From positions 620,001 to 684,000 of the forward strand of contig NZ_FNCJ01000002.1 of NCBI RefSeq assembly GCF_900100735.1: a DNA stretch of 64,000 bases, written 5' to 3'. Below the pieces are notes generated by a model, which was given only the letters and a program-made list of their open reading frames with translations, did not search any database and was not told the DNA's origin. The translations under genes and the position numbers were made by a program. The DNA is from Paraburkholderia phenazinium. Lineage in GTDB: Bacteria > Pseudomonadota > Gammaproteobacteria > Burkholderiales > Burkholderiaceae. Positions 35,490 through 45,493 of the stretch are shown here, piece by piece (positions within the stretch are counted from its first letter, which is position 1; every line of letters starts with the position of its first letter).

Positions 35490-36587
35490 TTATGCCTTGT
35501 GGCGACCGGTGCCTGGCTTGCCGCTCGCGGTTCGCGATTCCAGCTCCAACGGCGTCTTGAGGAACGCCCGCGTCAACCGCCGTCCGCGGCGGCGCAAATA
35601 CAGATTGTTGAGCACCAGCGCCGTTCCCGTCATGCACGCCCCCGCAATCTGGACCGGCGTCGCGACGACGCCGGCCAACGCGGACGCGATAAAGGTCGTC
35701 ATCGGCACGACGTCCATGAAGAGCATGCCGTTTAGCGGCGTCAGGATGCGGTTGCCCATGTTCCAGCTCAGGATGCCGACGAAGCCCGCCCAAAATCCCA
35801 TATAAAGCAGATGCGGCACGATTGCTCCTAGCGCCGCGAGCCGCGGTACCGGGAGCGCGTGCACCGCGAACAGCACCAGGTTGAGGCCGATGATGGTGGT
35901 CAGGCCGAGCCAGATCGTCATCGTCGTGTAGCGCAGCGGCGACCATTGTTTGAAGAACGTCGCGCCGAACGTATAGATGACCCAGCACAGCGCACCCACC
36001 ACGATCAGCGCATTCGCTGCATAGTCCTGCGGCGCATGCAGCAGCCCGCCGATATCGCCCTTGGTGACGACGAGCGCCACGCCGCAAAACGACAGCAGGA
36101 TGAACAGGAAGGAATAGAGCGGCGGCAACACGCGCCGTACGACGGAGTTGACCAGCAGGCCCAGCATGGGCTGAGTCGCCATCATGATCGACGCGGTAAG
36201 CGCACCGTCCCGGCCTGCCAGTTGCTGACCGAGAAAGACGAACGCACCGAAACCGGCAAAGCCGATCGAACCGAGCAGCCACGCAAGCACAAGCGGCTCG
36301 CCCTTCAGGTTGAGCGCCGCCGTGCCCTCCCTACGCTGCAGCAACACCAGAAACGCTGCACCCGCGACCAGGTAGCGCAATGAAGTGAAGGTGAACGGGT
36401 CGACCCGTGTGAGCGCGCTGGTCATGACCGGGAACATCAGGCCGAACGAGACCGTCGCGATGAGGCAGCAGAGCACCCCTTTCGCGTAGCTTCCGTAGGC
36501 GGAGACGAGCGGCGTAGGCACGGCCGCTGCAGCCGTTGCGTCGCGCCCAAGGTTCAAGGAGACCGGCGGTTCGAGAGGTTTATTCAT
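35490..36587 (-). CDS. EamA/DMT-family transporter
   Basis: This 365-residue membrane protein from ATG 36587 has ten predicted helices in two EamA repeats ('GLMFPVMTSALTRVDPFTF' in the first, 'IGLNLVLFAVHALPV' and 'WNMGNRILTPLNGMLF' in the second). It probably moves a small metabolite across the inner membrane. A basic tail of about 35 residues ('RRRGRRLTRAF') follows the last helix. The start codon overlaps a candidate operator at 36587-36600. The dehydratase gene is 98 bases downstream, so the two may form a sugar-acid unit. Confidence 0.88.
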   Translation of the reverse strand: MNKPLEPPVSLNLGRDATAAAAVPTPLVSAYGSYAKGVLCCLIATVSFGLMFPVMTSALTRVDPFTFTSLRYLVAGAAFLVLLQRREGTAALNLKGEPLVLAWLLGSIGFAGFGAFVFLGQQLAGRDGALTASIMMATQPMLGLLVNSVVRRVLPPLYSFLFILLSFCGVALVVTKGDIGGLLHAPQDYAANALIVVGALCWVIYTFGATFFKQWSPLRYTTMTIWLGLTTIIGLNLVLFAVHALPVPRLAALGAIVPHLLYMGFWAGFVGILSWNMGNRILTPLNGMLFMDVVPMTTFIASALAGVVATPVQIAGACMTGTALVLNNLYLRRRGRRLTRAFLKTPLELESRTASGKPGTGRHKA

Positions 36588-36600
36588 GAATGATTGTTCA
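36587..36600. promoter_or_regulatory. Candidate operator, copy 1 (TGAATGATTGTTCA)
   Basis: This 14-mer overlaps the EamA start codon region and matches the site at 36810-36823 in 12 of 14 positions. Both are imperfect palindromes of the TGA...TCA form used by TetR-type repressors. No TetR gene is adjacent. Confidence 0.4.
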
Positions 36601-37232
36601 AAAAATAGATGAAAGACGAGGACGAGTGCATACGTCGTCATCGAATCGGACCAGTTGGACACCGATTGCTTGACGTTTACTTCGCCTGCTCAAATTCCGC
36701 TAAATTTCCGCCGAATTATTCAATCTGAGGAGGACACGCCAGTTCGTTCAGAGCGCTCCTGAGTCGCTGAACGTGCAACACTGACGTCTCGGAATTCATG
36801 CGAATATTATGACTGATCGTTCAATAATACAAGACGTCTTCTTGACCGAATAGACGATTCGACGGCTTCGCGATCGATGGGCAGCGAATGCCATGCACGC
36901 GGTTTTGGGTGGGAGCACACCCGATGCGCGCCGGCAGGGGAAGCGGCTATGCTGAATGAGGGTAGAGCCTCGTCAGGCACGAGATGAAACTCGCGTGTGG
37001 AACCGCATAAACTTACATTTACCTTCCTGACGGTTTTGCCATTTTGGCGCCATGCAGCCGTTGGTGCCTACGATCTAGCATAAGCGCAGATTTAACGTGG
37101 GACCGGCATCGCTTTCGGGGGCGTGCCTGTTTGCGCGGCTGCCGGTTCTGGCATTGCGTCCGCTAGCGTGGCGCCTAGGTTCGCGCTACGGCGACTTCTC
37201 ATTCTTTCCAGCATTTTTTCGGGCGCGTTTCA
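36601..37232. other. Divergent promoter region of transporter and efflux operon
   Basis: These 632 bases hold no supported gene. They lie between the minus-strand EamA gene and the plus-strand efflux operon and must contain both promoters plus the second candidate operator at 36810-36823. A TTACATTTACC direct repeat near 37013 could be a response-regulator site but is too short to call. Confidence 0.45.
36810..36823. promoter_or_regulatory. Candidate operator, copy 2 (TGACTGATCGTTCA)
   Basis: An imperfect palindrome with the TGA/TCA ends and central GATC of many TetR operators, 12 of 14 identical to the copy at 36587-36600 and 223 bases from it. It is followed by AATAAT, which might be part of a promoter. 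Confidence 0.4.
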
Positions 37233-40200
37233 ATGTGGATTGTCAACGTTGCGCTAAAGCGGCCATACACGTTCATCGTGATGGCTATTCTGATTCTGCT
37301 GGCGACGCCATTTGTGCTGCTGACGACGCCAGTCGACGTGCTGCCGGAAATCAACATTCCGGTCGTTAGCATCATCTGGAACTATACGGGGCTGTCGGCC
37401 CAGGATATGGCCAACCGGATCACGTCGGTCAATGAGCGCAGTCTGACCACCACGGTCAACGACATCGAGCACATTGAATCGCAGTCGCTCCAGGGTATCA
37501 CGATCATCAAGCTGTTCCTGCAGCCGAACGCCAACATTCAGACTGCCATTGCGCAGACCGTCGCGGTCGAACAGGCGCAGTTGAAGCAGATGCCGCCGGG
37601 CGCTACGCCGCCACTGGTGATCAGCTATTCGGCCTCCAGTATTCCGGTGATCCAGCTCGGGTTATCCAGTCCGAAACTCTCGGAGCAGGATCTCAACGAC
37701 ACGGCGCTTAACTTCCTGCGCCCGCAACTGGTGACCATTCCCGGCGCCGCTGTGCCTTACCCGTACGGCGGTAAGTCGCGTCTGATCTCAGTCGACCTCG
37801 ACACCCGGGCGTTGCTCGCAAAAGGGCTGACACCGGCCGACGTGGTGAATGCCTTCAATGCACAAAACCTGATTTTGCCGACGGGCACGGCCAAGATCGG
37901 CGCCAAGGAATACACCGTCAACATGAACGGGTCGCCCCCCACCGTGGCGGGCCTCAACGATATCCCCGTGCGCACGCTCAATGGCGCGACCACCTATCTG
38001 CGGGAGGTCGCGCACGTGCGCGACGGTTTCTCTCCTCAGACCAACGTGGTGCGCCAGGATGGCCACCGGGGCGTGCTGATGTCGGTGCTCAAGACCGGCA
38101 GTGCGTCGACCCTGGCGATCGTCAACTCGCTGCATGATCTGCTGCCCACCGCTCAGGCTGCATTGCCGCCTGATCTGCACATCACGGCGCTATTCGACCA
38201 GTCGATCTTCGTCAAGGCGGCGGTGCAGGGCGTGGTGCGCGAAGCGCTGATTGCAGCGGCACTGACCGCAGCGATGATCCTGCTGTTCCTCGGCAACTGG
38301 CGCAGCACCTGCATCATTGCGGTGTCGATCCCGCTGTCGATTCTCACCTCATTGATCGCCTTGCATGCCTTAGGCCAGACCATCAACATCATGACGCTGG
38401 GCGGGCTCGCGCTCGCGGTCGGGATTCTGGTGGACGACGCCACGGTGACCATCGAGAACATCGAGCGGCACTTGCATATGGGAACCGACCTGCATGAGGC
38501 GATTCTCGAAGGCGCCGGCGAAATCGCGGTACCCACGCTCGTCTCCACGCTATGTATCTGTATCGTCTTCGTGCCGATGTTCTTCCTCACGGGCGTGGCG
38601 AAATACCTGTTCGTGCCGCTCGCCGAAGCGGTGGTGTTCGCGATGCTGGCGTCGTACATCCTCTCGCGTACGCTGGTGCCGACGCTTGCGATGCTGCTGA
38701 TGGGCCATGCCCATAAGCCGAAAGAGGGTGGCAAGCCGAATCCGTTCATGCGGATCTACCACCGCTTCGACGCCGGCTTCGAGCGCATGCGTGCCGCTTA
38801 TATCGTGATCCTGAGCAGTGTGCTGGTGCGCCGTGGCACGTTCGGCAGTATCTTCCTGGGCTTCTGCGTGGTCTCGCTGGGCCTCGTGTTCGTGCTCGGC
38901 GAAGACTTCTTCCCGACGGTCGACGCGGGCGATATCCGCATGCACATGCGCGCGCCAACCGGCACGCGCATCGAAGAAACCGCGCGCCTTGCCGACGAGG
39001 TGGAAAAGGTCGTGCGCCAGGTGGTGCCGCAGACGGAACTCAAGACGATTCTCGACAACCTGGGATTGCCGTATAGCGGGATCAACCTATCCTATAGCAA
39101 TGCCGGCACGATCGGCACGCTGGACGGCGAGATTCAGGTGGCGCTTAACGAGGATCACAAGCCTACCCAGCGCTATATCGACAAACTGCGGGCGGTCTTG
39201 CCGCAACGCTTTCCAGGCGTGGAATTTTTCTTCCAGCCGGCTGACATCGTGACGCAGATCCTGAACTTCGGATTGCCTGCAGCCATTGATGTGCAGATTG
39301 TCGGCAACGACCAGGTAGGCAACTTCGACGTAGCGCGCAAGCTCTACAAGCAGGTGAGGCTGATTCCCGGTACGGTGGACACGCACATCCAGCAGAAGCT
39401 CGACGAGCCGGTGATCAATCTTCAGATGGATCGCACACGCTTGCAGCAACTGAACCTCAACGCCAACAACGTGGCGCAGAACGTGCTCATCTCGTTGTCG
39501 GGCAGTTCGCAAACGGCACCGAGCTTCTGGTTCAACAACAAGAACGGGGTCGAATACAGCGTCGCGGTGCAGACGCCGCAGTATGAAATCTCGTCGATCG
39601 ACCAGTTGCTGCGCACGCCGGTCTCTGCAGTGGCCAACGGGCCGACGCAACTGCTAGGCAACCTCGTGCAGGTGAGCCCGGAGAGCCAGTTCGCCGTCGT
39701 GTCGCACTACAACATCCGGCCGGTGATCGACCTGTATGTGAGTGTGGAAGGGCGCGACCTCGGCAGCGTGGCGACCCAGGTGAACAAGCTGGTGGATCAG
39801 GCCCGCGCCTCGTTGCCGCGCGGCAGCCAGATCGTGGTGCGCGGCCAGGTGCAGACCATGCGCACCTCGTTCTTCGGTCTGGGCGTGGGTGTCGCAATGG
39901 CCATCGTGCTGGTGTATCTGCTGATCGTGGTGAACTTCCAGTCGTGGGTCGATCCGCTCATCATCATCAGCGCGTTACCGGCGGCTTTGGCCGGGATCAT
40001 GTGGATGCTGTTCCTCACCGGCACTCACCTGAGCGTGCCGGCGCTGACCGGCGCCATCATGACGATGGGTGTGGCGACCGCGAACAGTATTCTGATGGTG
40101 GCGTTCGCGCGGCAGCGGCTCCATGCCGGCGCGCCGCCGCTGACCGCCGCGCTCGAGGCTGGCGCGAGCCGGATCCGGCCGGTGCTGATGACCGCCTTCG

Positions 40201-40436
40201 CGATGATCATCGGCATGATCCCGATGGCGCTCGGTCTCGGCGAGGGCGCGGAGCAGAATGCGCCGCTCGGTCGCGCGGTGATCGGCGGCCTGCTGTTTGC
40301 AACTGTTTCAACGCTCTTTTTTGTGCCGCTGGTTTTTGCGGCGATCCATACGCGCCTCGCCCGCCGTAACGGTGGCGCGCATGGCGGGCAGGGCTCCGAC
40401 GACGGCGGCAGCGCCGGCGCTGGCAAGCACGCGTAA
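37233..40436 (+). CDS. RND efflux pump, inner-membrane permease
   Basis: This 1067-residue protein has the AcrB/MexF-like plan: helix 1 ('RPYTFIVMAILILLA'), a large periplasmic loop (about residues 35-330), helices 2-7, a second loop and helices 8-12. The proton-relay acid pair is in 'GILVDDATVTIENIERH' in helix 4. The pump takes drugs, solvents or metals from periplasm or membrane using the proton gradient. It is the first gene of the tripartite operon, an unusual order, since the adaptor usually comes first. The two-component system at the operon's end is of the heavy-metal class. Confidence 0.93.
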   Translation: MWIVNVALKRPYTFIVMAILILLATPFVLLTTPVDVLPEINIPVVSIIWNYTGLSAQDMANRITSVNERSLTTTVNDIEHIESQSLQGITIIKLFLQPNANIQTAIAQTVAVEQAQLKQMPPGATPPLVISYSASSIPVIQLGLSSPKLSEQDLNDTALNFLRPQLVTIPGAAVPYPYGGKSRLISVDLDTRALLAKGLTPADVVNAFNAQNLILPTGTAKIGAKEYTVNMNGSPPTVAGLNDIPVRTLNGATTYLREVAHVRDGFSPQTNVVRQDGHRGVLMSVLKTGSASTLAIVNSLHDLLPTAQAALPPDLHITALFDQSIFVKAAVQGVVREALIAAALTAAMILLFLGNWRSTCIIAVSIPLSILTSLIALHALGQTINIMTLGGLALAVGILVDDATVTIENIERHLHMGTDLHEAILEGAGEIAVPTLVSTLCICIVFVPMFFLTGVAKYLFVPLAEAVVFAMLASYILSRTLVPTLAMLLMGHAHKPKEGGKPNPFMRIYHRFDAGFERMRAAYIVILSSVLVRRGTFGSIFLGFCVVSLGLVFVLGEDFFPTVDAGDIRMHMRAPTGTRIEETARLADEVEKVVRQVVPQTELKTILDNLGLPYSGINLSYSNAGTIGTLDGEIQVALNEDHKPTQRYIDKLRAVLPQRFPGVEFFFQPADIVTQILNFGLPAAIDVQIVGNDQVGNFDVARKLYKQVRLIPGTVDTHIQQKLDEPVINLQMDRTRLQQLNLNANNVAQNVLISLSGSSQTAPSFWFNNKNGVEYSVAVQTPQYEISSIDQLLRTPVSAVANGPTQLLGNLVQVSPESQFAVVSHYNIRPVIDLYVSVEGRDLGSVATQVNKLVDQARASLPRGSQIVVRGQVQTMRTSFFGLGVGVAMAIVLVYLLIVVNFQSWVDPLIIISALPAALAGIMWMLFLTGTHLSVPALTGAIMTMGVATANSILMVAFARQRLHAGAPPLTAALEAGASRIRPVLMTAFAMIIGMIPMALGLGEGAEQNAPLGRAVIGGLLFATVSTLFFVPLVFAAIHTRLARRNGGAHGGQGSDDGGSAGAGKHA

Positions 40437-40458
40437 CGTTAAATGACGGCTGATCGAG

Positions 40459-41682
40459 ATGACTGAAAAAACACACGCTTCGCTAGCGATCCCCGCGCGG
40501 GAAACCGAGGATGGGCACGCGTTGCCACCCCGCAACCGCGAGTGGAAACGCGCCAAACTGGCCATCTGGGTCGTGCTGATTCTGCTGGCGCTGGGCGCCT
40601 TGCGCACCGTGGTGGCGGACATTCTGCAAAACCGCTCGGTGGCGGAAACGACCCAGCAAGACGCGGTGGAATACGTGAACGTGGTCTCGCCCACCCAGAC
40701 CGACGGCAGCGGCAACACGCTGTTGCCGGGTACGCTGCGCGGTTACGTCGAGTCGCCGATCTATGCGCGCGCAACCGGTTACCTGCTGCACTGGTACGTC
40801 GATATCGGCGCACAGGTGAAGCAGGGCCAGTTGCTGGCTGACCTCGACACACCGGAAATCGATCAGGAACTGGCGCAGGCCGTGGCGCAGCGCGATCAGA
40901 TCAACTCGAGCCTCGGACTGGCGAAGAGTTCGTATGAACGTTGGCAGCAACTGCGTCAGCGCGATGCGGTCTCGCAACAGGAACTGGACGAACGTCAGAG
41001 CAGCTATACCCAGGGCGTGGCGAATCTCGCCGCGGCCGACGCGAATGTGCAGCGCCTGCGTCAGCTCGAATCGTTCAAGCGGATCGTCGCGCCGTTCGCC
41101 GGTGTGGTGACGCAGCGCAACGTCGACGTGGGCGACCTGATCGATGCAGGCAGCGGCACGAGCCGTGCGCTGTTCGCGCTGGCCCAGTCCGATCCGCTGC
41201 GGGTCTATGTGCAACTGCCGCAGGCTTACGCGCAGAACGTCGCGGTCGGCAAGCAGGTGGTGGTGACCCAGGCCGAATTGCCGGGGCAGCAGTTCCACGG
41301 CACCATCACGCACATTGCCGGCGCGATCGATGTGCCGACCCGTTCGCTGCAGATCGAAGTGCGGCTGCCCAATCCCGACGGCGCGCTGCGCCCGGGCGCC
41401 TATGTTCAGGTGGCTGTTCCGGCGACCGCGCATGCCGACATCATGGTGCCGGGCAATGCCTTGCTGTTCCGTGCAGAGGGTCCGCGGATGGCCGTGGTCG
41501 ACAGTAACGGCGTCGTGCATCTGCACAAGATCGTGATCGCCCAGGATCTCGGACAGTCGCTCGAAATCGAAAGCGGTATCGAGCCGACCGACAAGATCAT
41601 CATCAATCCGAGCGATTCGATTGCCGACGGCGATCATGTGCGCGTCCAGCAAGCGTCGAATACGACCAAGGGGGCGACGTGA
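40459..41682 (+). CDS. RND efflux periplasmic adaptor (MFP)
   Basis: This 407-residue adaptor has one N-terminal helix (about 33-53, 'LAIWVVLILLALGALRTVV'), a lipoyl half ('YARATGYLLHWYVDIGAQVKQG'), a coiled-coil hairpin (about 130-190), the second lipoyl half ('FAGVVTQRNVDVGDLI') and beta-barrel and proximal domains. It is anchored in the inner membrane, linking the RND pump to the outer-membrane channel. The start is 22 bases after the pump, and the stop overlaps the OMF start by four bases. Confidence 0.93.
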   Translation: MTEKTHASLAIPARETEDGHALPPRNREWKRAKLAIWVVLILLALGALRTVVADILQNRSVAETTQQDAVEYVNVVSPTQTDGSGNTLLPGTLRGYVESPIYARATGYLLHWYVDIGAQVKQGQLLADLDTPEIDQELAQAVAQRDQINSSLGLAKSSYERWQQLRQRDAVSQQELDERQSSYTQGVANLAAADANVQRLRQLESFKRIVAPFAGVVTQRNVDVGDLIDAGSGTSRALFALAQSDPLRVYVQLPQAYAQNVAVGKQVVVTQAELPGQQFHGTITHIAGAIDVPTRSLQIEVRLPNPDGALRPGAYVQVAVPATAHADIMVPGNALLFRAEGPRMAVVDSNGVVHLHKIVIAQDLGQSLEIESGIEPTDKIIINPSDSIADGDHVRVQQASNTTKGAT

Positions 41683-43160
41683 AGCGCGTGAGCCCGCTTG
41701 CCGTGCCGCCCGCCCGGACGATGGCGGCGGCGCTCGGTGCCGCGCTGCTGGCAGCCTGCACCGTGGGCCCCGATTATCAGCAGCCGCATGCCGATGCGCC
41801 GCCCGAGTGGCGCACCGACTCGTACTGGCATGTGGCGGAGCCGTCGCATGCGCCGCTCGCTCCAACGTGGTGGATGAGCTTTAGCGATTCGACGCTCAAC
41901 ACCCTGGAGACCCAGGCGCTCGACCAGAACCAGACGCTCGCCGCTGCGGTGGCGCATTACGAGCAGGCCAAGGCGACGCTCGCGAATACCTCCGCGCAGC
42001 AGATACCCGAGGTGGATCTCGGCGGCACGGCCGAACGGCTGAAGATCTCGAAGAACCGGCCGCTCACCTCCTATGGCACGCCAAACCAGCAGACCGTGCA
42101 GAACGGCCTGATCGTCGGTCCGTCGATCAACTACGACACCGACCTGTTCGGCCGGATCCGTCGCGAAGTGGAAGGGGCGAAGGCGTCCGCCGAGCAATCG
42201 CGCGACGATCTCGCCAACGCGCGGCTCGTGCTGACCACCGATCTTGCTACGGACTACTTCTCGATGCGCGAACTCGACGCCGAGATCGACGTGTTGAACC
42301 AGTCCGTGATCCTGCAGCAAAAGGCGCTCGACTATGTGACCTCGGAGCACGATCTGGGTTCGGTGTCCGGGCTCGACGTGTTGCAGCAGAAATCGGAACT
42401 GGATTCGACCAAGGTACAGGCGCAACTGCTGCTCGTGCAACGGGCGCAGTTTGAACACGCGATTGCCGCGCTGGTCGGCGTGCCGGCACCACAGTTTTCG
42501 ATCGAGCCGAAGGTGATCGACACCAAGGTGCCGGAGATTCCCCTGGGCGTGCCGAGCGATGTGCTGCAGCGGCGTCCTGACGTGGCCTCGGCCGAGCGCG
42601 CGATGGCAGCGGCGAATGCACAGATCGGCGTGGCCAAGGCGGCCTTTTTCCCGACGCTCACGCTCACGCCGAACATCGGCTGGCAGAGCACCAATTTTGC
42701 CGATCTGTTGAGCGCACCGAGCCTGATGTGGACACTCGGCGCGGCGGTCTCGCAGGTGGTGTTCGACGGCGGGCGCCGCTCGGCCAACGTCAAATTTGCC
42801 AGCGAGGGCTACCAGGCCGCCGAGGCGAATTACCGCCAGACTGTGCTCACCGCATTCCAGCAAGTGCAGGACGGCGTGACCGGATTGTCCGTGCTCGATG
42901 GCGCGGCCCGGCAGTCGCACGACGCCGTGGCCGACGCGCAACGGCTCCTGTCGCTCGCCAACGATCGCTATTCAGGCGGTCTCGTCGCCTATCTGGACGT
43001 GATCACCGCGCAGCAGTCGCTGCTCACGAGCGAGCGCCAGGACGTGCAGATTCACGGCCAGCAGATGACCCTGTCGGTTTCGCTGGTCAAGGCGCTAGGT
43101 GGCGGTTGGGACGTCAGTGCGCCCGCCGAGGAAAAACAGGCGCTAAATCATCCCAACTGA
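41679..43160 (+). CDS. RND efflux outer-membrane lipoprotein channel (NodT family)
   Basis: This 493-residue TolC-like lipoprotein has a lipobox 'LLAACTVGPDYQQP' with acylated Cys at about residue 27. The paired outer-membrane efflux repeats follow, with 'YFSMRELDAEIDVLNQSV' in the first and 'VPSDVLQRRPDVASAERAMAAAN' joining them. The GTG start overlaps the adaptor stop (GTGA). It forms the exit duct of the pump. Confidence 0.93.
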   Translation: MKRVSPLAVPPARTMAAALGAALLAACTVGPDYQQPHADAPPEWRTDSYWHVAEPSHAPLAPTWWMSFSDSTLNTLETQALDQNQTLAAAVAHYEQAKATLANTSAQQIPEVDLGGTAERLKISKNRPLTSYGTPNQQTVQNGLIVGPSINYDTDLFGRIRREVEGAKASAEQSRDDLANARLVLTTDLATDYFSMRELDAEIDVLNQSVILQQKALDYVTSEHDLGSVSGLDVLQQKSELDSTKVQAQLLLVQRAQFEHAIAALVGVPAPQFSIEPKVIDTKVPEIPLGVPSDVLQRRPDVASAERAMAAANAQIGVAKAAFFPTLTLTPNIGWQSTNFADLLSAPSLMWTLGAAVSQVVFDGGRRSANVKFASEGYQAAEANYRQTVLTAFQQVQDGVTGLSVLDGAARQSHDAVADAQRLLSLANDRYSGGLVAYLDVITAQQSLLTSERQDVQIHGQQMTLSVSLVKALGGGWDVSAPAEEKQALNHPN

Positions 43161-43243
43161 GTTTCGCAACGAGAGAGGATGTGCATGGCCCGCGGACGGG
43201 AAAACGAGGCGTTTCGTATAATGTAAGGAACCAGGGGGCGCGA

Positions 43244-43930
43244 ATGAAACTGCTCATCGTTGAAGATGAACACAAAGTGGTGGACTACCTGCGCTCGGGG
43301 CTGACCGAGCAGGGCTGGGTGGTCGACATTGCGCTCGACGGCGAGGAAGGCATGCATCTGGCCACCGAGTTCGACTATGACGTGATCGTTCTCGACGTGA
43401 TGCTGCCCAAACGTGATGGCTTTAGCGTGTTGAAGGCGTTGCGCATGCGCAAATCCACGCCGGTCATCATGCTGACCGCCCGCGACCACATTAACGACCG
43501 CGTGCGCGGCCTGCGCGAAGGCGCGGACGACTATCTGACCAAACCCTTCTCGTTCCTCGAACTGGTGGAGCGGCTGCACGCGCTGGCGCGCCGCACTCGC
43601 TCGCAGGAGTCGACGCTGATCTCCGTCGGCGATCTGTTTGTCGATCTGATCGGCCGCCGTGCCACTCGCGACGGTGTGCGGCTCGACCTCACCGCCAAGG
43701 AATTCCAGTTGTTGAGCGTGCTGGCGCGCCGTCAGGGCGATATTCTGTCGAAGACCGCAATTACCGAACTGGTCTGGGACGTCAATTTCGACAGTCATAC
43801 GAACGTGGTCGAGACCGCCATCAAGCGCCTGCGCGCCAAGCTCGACGGTCCGTTCCGTACCAAGCTGCTGCACACCGTGCGCGGCATGGGTTATGTGCTG
43901 GAAGTCCGGGAGGAGGCGGAATTGTCATGA
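43244..43930 (+). CDS. Heavy-metal-type response regulator (CusR/IrlR-like)
   Basis: This 228-residue OmpR-class regulator starts at ATG 43244. Asp51 ('IVLDVMLPKRDG') is the phospho-acceptor, and the receiver opens 'MKLLIVEDEHKVVDYLRSGL', characteristic of CusR/CopR/IrlR proteins, ending with 'TVRGMGYVLEVR'. It is 83 bases after the outer-membrane channel and overlaps the kinase by four bases, so it probably regulates the pump operon. Confidence 0.93.
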   Translation: MKLLIVEDEHKVVDYLRSGLTEQGWVVDIALDGEEGMHLATEFDYDVIVLDVMLPKRDGFSVLKALRMRKSTPVIMLTARDHINDRVRGLREGADDYLTKPFSFLELVERLHALARRTRSQESTLISVGDLFVDLIGRRATRDGVRLDLTAKEFQLLSVLARRQGDILSKTAITELVWDVNFDSHTNVVETAIKRLRAKLDGPFRTKLLHTVRGMGYVLEVREEAELS

Positions 43931-45396
43931 ACCGCTCGATTGCCCGCCGGCTCGCAATGATGTTCGCACTCGTCGCGTTGTCGGTCTTTACGCTGGTCGG
44001 TACGGGGCTGTTTCTCGTGATGCGCATGCAACTGGACCGCCACTTGCGCGAGTCGCTCGACGACCGCATGGAGATTGCGAAGATCATCGTGACCCACTCG
44101 GTGACGCAAGAGAAGTGGCGCATGGCGCGCGAGAAGCTGACCGACATGTCGCCGCGCGATGGCACCACCATGTATTCGGTTTCCAGTGACGATCCGAGTT
44201 TCCACTACGGCCAGCCGGTTCAGGGCCGCGTCACGGGTAGCTGGCCCGGCGGGTATACGCGGGTGGAGCCGGCGGCGGGCGGGCAGCCTATGCTGACGAA
44301 CACCTTGTCGATTCCGGCGAGCGGCGTGCGGCCCACGGTGCAACTGCAGGTGGCTGCTAGCTGCCAGCCGAACGTGCGCACCATGCGGGCCTTCGGCGCA
44401 GCGCTGGCGGCGCTTTCGACCTTAGGCAGTCTCGCGGTGCTGCTGCTCAGCTACTCGGTGACCCGTATCGGTCTCGCGCCGCTGCGGCGTCTCACCAAGG
44501 ACGCTTCCGAGGTTAGTCCGAACAACCGCTCGCAGCGCTTGAACACGGCCTCGCTGCCGCTTGAACTGAACGACCTTGCCAACTCCTTCAACGGAGCACT
44601 CGAGCGGTTGGACGGCGCCTATGGCCGGCTCGAATCGTTTAACGCGGACGTTGCACACGAACTGCGCACGCCGGTCACGATCCTGATCGGGCAGACCGAG
44701 GTGGCGCTGACGCGCAACCGTTCGGTCGAGGATCTGCGCCATACGCTGCAATCGAACCTGGAAGAGTTCGAGCGCATGCGCGCCATCATCAACGACATGC
44801 TGTTCCTCGCGCGTGCCGATCAGGGCGAGCGTGCTACAGGGCTGGTGGAAGTGTCGCTCGCCGCGGAAGTGGCGCGCACGCTCGAGTTTCTCGAGATTCC
44901 CTTCGACGAGGCGCGGGTGCGCGCCGTCTCGCGTGGCGATGCAATGGCGCCGGTGAACCGCTCGCTGTTCGGTCGCGCCTGCACCAATCTGCTGATGAAC
45001 GCGATCCAGCATTGCGCGCCTGGCGACACGGTCACGGTGACGATTTCGCGTGCGGACGACCGGGTGCGCATCGCCGTCGCGAATCCGGGCAAGCCGATCG
45101 ATCCTTCGAAGCTGGATCACCTGTTCGATCGCTTCTACCGGGCCGAAGCATCGCGTACGAATAGCCGCGAAAACCACGGCCTGGGGCTGGCGATCGTCAA
45201 GGCGATTGCCGAGATGCATCGTGGTACTGTGTCGGTCGAAAGCCGCGATGGTGTCAATACTTTCGCGTTTTCGGTCGATGCGTCGCGCATCGAAGTGCCG
45301 GGCGTACGCGAGACGCCGCCGTTCACGGTCGAGCGCGGCGTGCCTGCGGTCGGGGGCACGGCGGAGGCGGCGCCTGCAGGACGAGTGGCGATGTGA
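43927..45396 (+). CDS. Heavy-metal-type sensor histidine kinase
   Basis: This 489-residue kinase has helices at about 11-33 and 155-178 around a periplasmic sensor domain of about 120 residues, a HAMP domain ('RIGLAPLRRLTKDASEV'), the H-box 'FNADVAHELRTP' with His244, and the ATPase boxes 'NLLMNAIQHC' and 'NHGLGLAIVKAIAEMH'. The periplasmic part has few histidines and one cysteine ('AASCQP'), so a copper-type site is not obvious. It partners the regulator just before it. Confidence 0.92.
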   Translation: MNRSIARRLAMMFALVALSVFTLVGTGLFLVMRMQLDRHLRESLDDRMEIAKIIVTHSVTQEKWRMAREKLTDMSPRDGTTMYSVSSDDPSFHYGQPVQGRVTGSWPGGYTRVEPAAGGQPMLTNTLSIPASGVRPTVQLQVAASCQPNVRTMRAFGAALAALSTLGSLAVLLLSYSVTRIGLAPLRRLTKDASEVSPNNRSQRLNTASLPLELNDLANSFNGALERLDGAYGRLESFNADVAHELRTPVTILIGQTEVALTRNRSVEDLRHTLQSNLEEFERMRAIINDMLFLARADQGERATGLVEVSLAAEVARTLEFLEIPFDEARVRAVSRGDAMAPVNRSLFGRACTNLLMNAIQHCAPGDTVTVTISRADDRVRIAVANPGKPIDPSKLDHLFDRFYRAEASRTNSRENHGLGLAIVKAIAEMHRGTVSVESRDGVNTFAFSVDASRIEVPGVRETPPFTVERGVPAVGGTAEAAPAGRVAM

Positions 45397-45493
45397 GGTT
45401 GGGGCAGCGCCTCTTTATCGCGTGGGCTGTACGCGGTGGTGGGGATTGCGCTGCCGAACGAGACTTCGGTCCAACGTTCAGTCTGAGAAAAAA

